A DNA stretch of 64,000 nucleotides from Cellvibrio sp. OA-2007 (GTDB taxonomy: Bacteria > Pseudomonadota > Gammaproteobacteria > Pseudomonadales > Cellvibrionaceae), in the NCBI RefSeq assembly GCF_000953825.1, contig NZ_BBUL01000094.1:1-64000 (forward strand). Direction: 5' to 3'. Numbering within the stretch: the first letter of the stretch is position 1; every line of letters starts with the position of its first letter. The notes under the pieces were generated by a model. That model saw nothing but the letters and a program-made list of their open reading frames with translations. It did no database searches and had not been told where the DNA came from. The translations under genes were made by a program, and so were the position numbers. This document shows, piece by piece, positions 62,345 to 64,000 of the stretch.

Positions 62345-64000
62345 ATGGCGATGATTATTCAAGACCGCTTCAAACTTAAAGTACTTTCAGCTGCAGTGAT
62401 CGCAGCATCCAGCATCAATATTTATGCGCAAAATTCCGGCGCTGTCGAAGAAGTTGTAGTAACCGGGATTAGAAGCTCGCTCACCGGCGCAATGGAAACC
62501 AAGCGCCAAGCCAGCGGCGTAGTAGATGCCATCAGTGCCGAAGACATAGGTAAATTTCCCGACACTAACCTCGCTGAATCTTTACAACGCATTACCGGTG
62601 TATCCATCGACCGGAGCAACAATGAGGGTAACCAAGTGACCGTTCGGGGCTTCGGCCCCAGTTTTAACTTGGTGACTTTAAATGGCCGTCAAATGCCTAA
62701 CTCATCCGCTTTGGACAGCACACCAATTTCGCGCAGTTTTAATTTCCGTGAAATTGCAGCAGAAAGTGTTTCCGGCGTAGAGGTGTATAAAACCGGCAAA
62801 GCAAACGTAGCCTCAGGTGGATTGGGCGCAACCATTAATTTGAAAACTGCCAAGCCATTTGATTTTAATGAATTGGTTGCTCACGCGAGCGTGAAAGGTG
62901 TAATCGAGCCCACTGTTGAAACTGGTGATGAAGTAACACCGGAAATTTCCGGCATGATTAGCAATACCTTTGCCGATGGAAAGTTTGGTGTACTCGCGTC
63001 TTATTCCTACGCCGAACGTAACTTCCATGTCGATCGCATCGGCACCCAAAATGGTTGGAGCCGCGGCTACCCCGGCCAACAAAATCCTGACACCAGCGCT
63101 ATTGATACTGATCGCAACCCCACTAAAGCGACATGGCGCATTCCCACTGTCGATTTGGAAAATGCCAATTACGAACGCACCCGTCAAAATGGCCAACTCG
63201 TATTGCAATTTGCCCCAATCGACAACCTGACCACGACCGTTGATTACACCATGTCGCGCCTTGAAGAAGACGGCGCGATGAACCGTATGAGCTTTTGGTT
63301 TGATAATGTACAAACCGGTAAAGCCGATGCCAATGGCACCATCATTAACCCGGCGCGCAACAACGATGAGTTGAACTTTTGGGCTTGGGAGTATGGTTTT
63401 AACACTGAAAATGATTCCTTCGGTGTAAATGTAGAGTGGGACGTTAACGATCAATTATCTTTCACTCTGGACGCACATGACTCCACATCTCATGCAAACC
63501 CGGGCGCACAACCTGCTGAGCGCATCGCCAATACCAAAAACCCTTTTGGCGCAGTGGATATAGCAGCGGATTTCTCTGGCAAATTGCCCAGCGTTTCCTA
63601 TGACGACTCAGGCTTAGCTGGCGGCGCATATAACAAAGCCAATATTGTCGGCGACCTGTATCAAGAGCGCGGTCATGAACTGGAAAATAATATTCAGCAA
63701 GTTCAATTGCACGGCGTTTGGAAAAATGCAGATGCAGGTGCACTCTCTGCAATTAATTTTGGTCTAGCGCAAACACAAAACACCGTAGATGTAAAAGATA
63801 TTTACAGCGCGAACTTTGCATTAAGCGGTATGGACCTGAGCAATCTAAATCTCAGTTTTGATAAAGGCGACATCGGCTTTGAATATGTACCTGTATTTAG
63901 TGCCAATGAGTTTATTGATTTGGTGTATGCACAAAATCTGAACAACCCAATGAACTACGGCACTAACGGCTTAGAGGAAGATACCAGCGCACTTTATCTA
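62345..64000 (+). CDS. TonB-dependent receptor, partial (3' end outside window)
   Basis: The frame is open from ATG 62345 (AGGAG ribosome site) to the end of the window, 552 codons. It starts with a signal peptide (LKVLSAAVIAASSINIYAQ) and a TonB-box-like VEEVVVTGIRSSL. The plug domain follows, with ISAEDIGKFPDTNLAESLQR and GVSIDRSNNEGNQVTVRGFG, and then the beta barrel. The sequence type is that of TonB receptors common in Cellvibrio, Xanthomonas and Caulobacter relatives, which import oligosaccharides. Its position opposite the GH86 enzyme makes agar or porphyran oligosaccharides the likely cargo. The locus probably continues to the right. Confidence 0.92.
   Translation, partial: MAMIIQDRFKLKVLSAAVIAASSINIYAQNSGAVEEVVVTGIRSSLTGAMETKRQASGVVDAISAEDIGKFPDTNLAESLQRITGVSIDRSNNEGNQVTVRGFGPSFNLVTLNGRQMPNSSALDSTPISRSFNFREIAAESVSGVEVYKTGKANVASGGLGATINLKTAKPFDFNELVAHASVKGVIEPTVETGDEVTPEISGMISNTFADGKFGVLASYSYAERNFHVDRIGTQNGWSRGYPGQQNPDTSAIDTDRNPTKATWRIPTVDLENANYERTRQNGQLVLQFAPIDNLTTTVDYTMSRLEEDGAMNRMSFWFDNVQTGKADANGTIINPARNNDELNFWAWEYGFNTENDSFGVNVEWDVNDQLSFTLDAHDSTSHANPGAQPAERIANTKNPFGAVDIAADFSGKLPSVSYDDSGLAGGAYNKANIVGDLYQERGHELENNIQQVQLHGVWKNADAGALSAINFGLAQTQNTVDVKDIYSANFALSGMDLSNLNLSFDKGDIGFEYVPVFSANEFIDLVYAQNLNNPMNYGTNGLEEDTSALYL

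Overview
The window looks like chromosome of an agar-degrading gammaproteobacterium close to Cellvibrio (Cellvibrionaceae). The evidence is a GH86 agarase-type enzyme with polyserine linkers and CBM6 modules, a divergent TonB-dependent receptor, a pseudomonad-like rpoE-rseABC block, and a complete Gram-negative type VI secretion system (T6SS). The assignment is inferred from gene content; no rRNA, tRNA or CRISPR array was seen.

Layout. 1-2060: the end of a mobile element, with a broken tyrosine recombinase, a small coiled-coil partner, a complete yjbQ and a duplicated 3' fragment of yjbQ that share a 32-bp perfect direct repeat (probable attachment sites). 2086-3214: a decayed IS3/IS150-type insertion sequence lying against the 3' end of a cold-shock gene. 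3232-25450: housekeeping genes, namely a fused LplT-PlsC-acyl-ACP synthetase, fnr with a perfect FNR box, DUF4202 and SirB2 genes, trhO, bolA, galTK, dgkA, a PAP2 phosphatase with a glycosyltransferase, rpoE-rseA-rseB-rseC-arfB, nadB, sdhE-cptA, ygfZ and an HDOD gene.

25461-57205: one T6SS locus in two divergent arms. The left arm (minus strand) is fha-pppA-tssJ-tssK-tssL-tssM-tagF. The right arm (plus strand) is ppkA-tssQ-tssA-tssB-tssC-hcp-tagJ-tssE-tssF-tssG-unknown-clpV-vgrG, followed by a payload cassette: a DUF2169 adaptor, a DUF4150 PAAR-like tip, an effector with a GH-E/HNH-like nuclease end, two paralogous TPR-like putative immunity genes and an orphan Tdi1-like immunity gene. PpkA, PppA, Fha and TagF form the threonine-phosphorylation control pathway, so this apparatus is probably switched on post-translationally.

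57350-64000: a polysaccharide-use locus. A secreted GH86 enzyme (signal peptide, catalytic domain, three Big2 domains, three CBM6 modules) is divergent from a TonB-dependent receptor that runs off the window. They share a 510-bp control region with an 8-bp inverted repeat and a duplicated 13-mer.

The least explained items are the effector and tandem immunity cassette, the orphan Tdi1-like gene, the unknown exported protein between tssG and clpV, the yjbQ attachment-site duplication, and the TNGTCAC repeats between dgkA and the PAP2-glycosyltransferase pair. No wholly new multi-gene system can be claimed from sequence alone.
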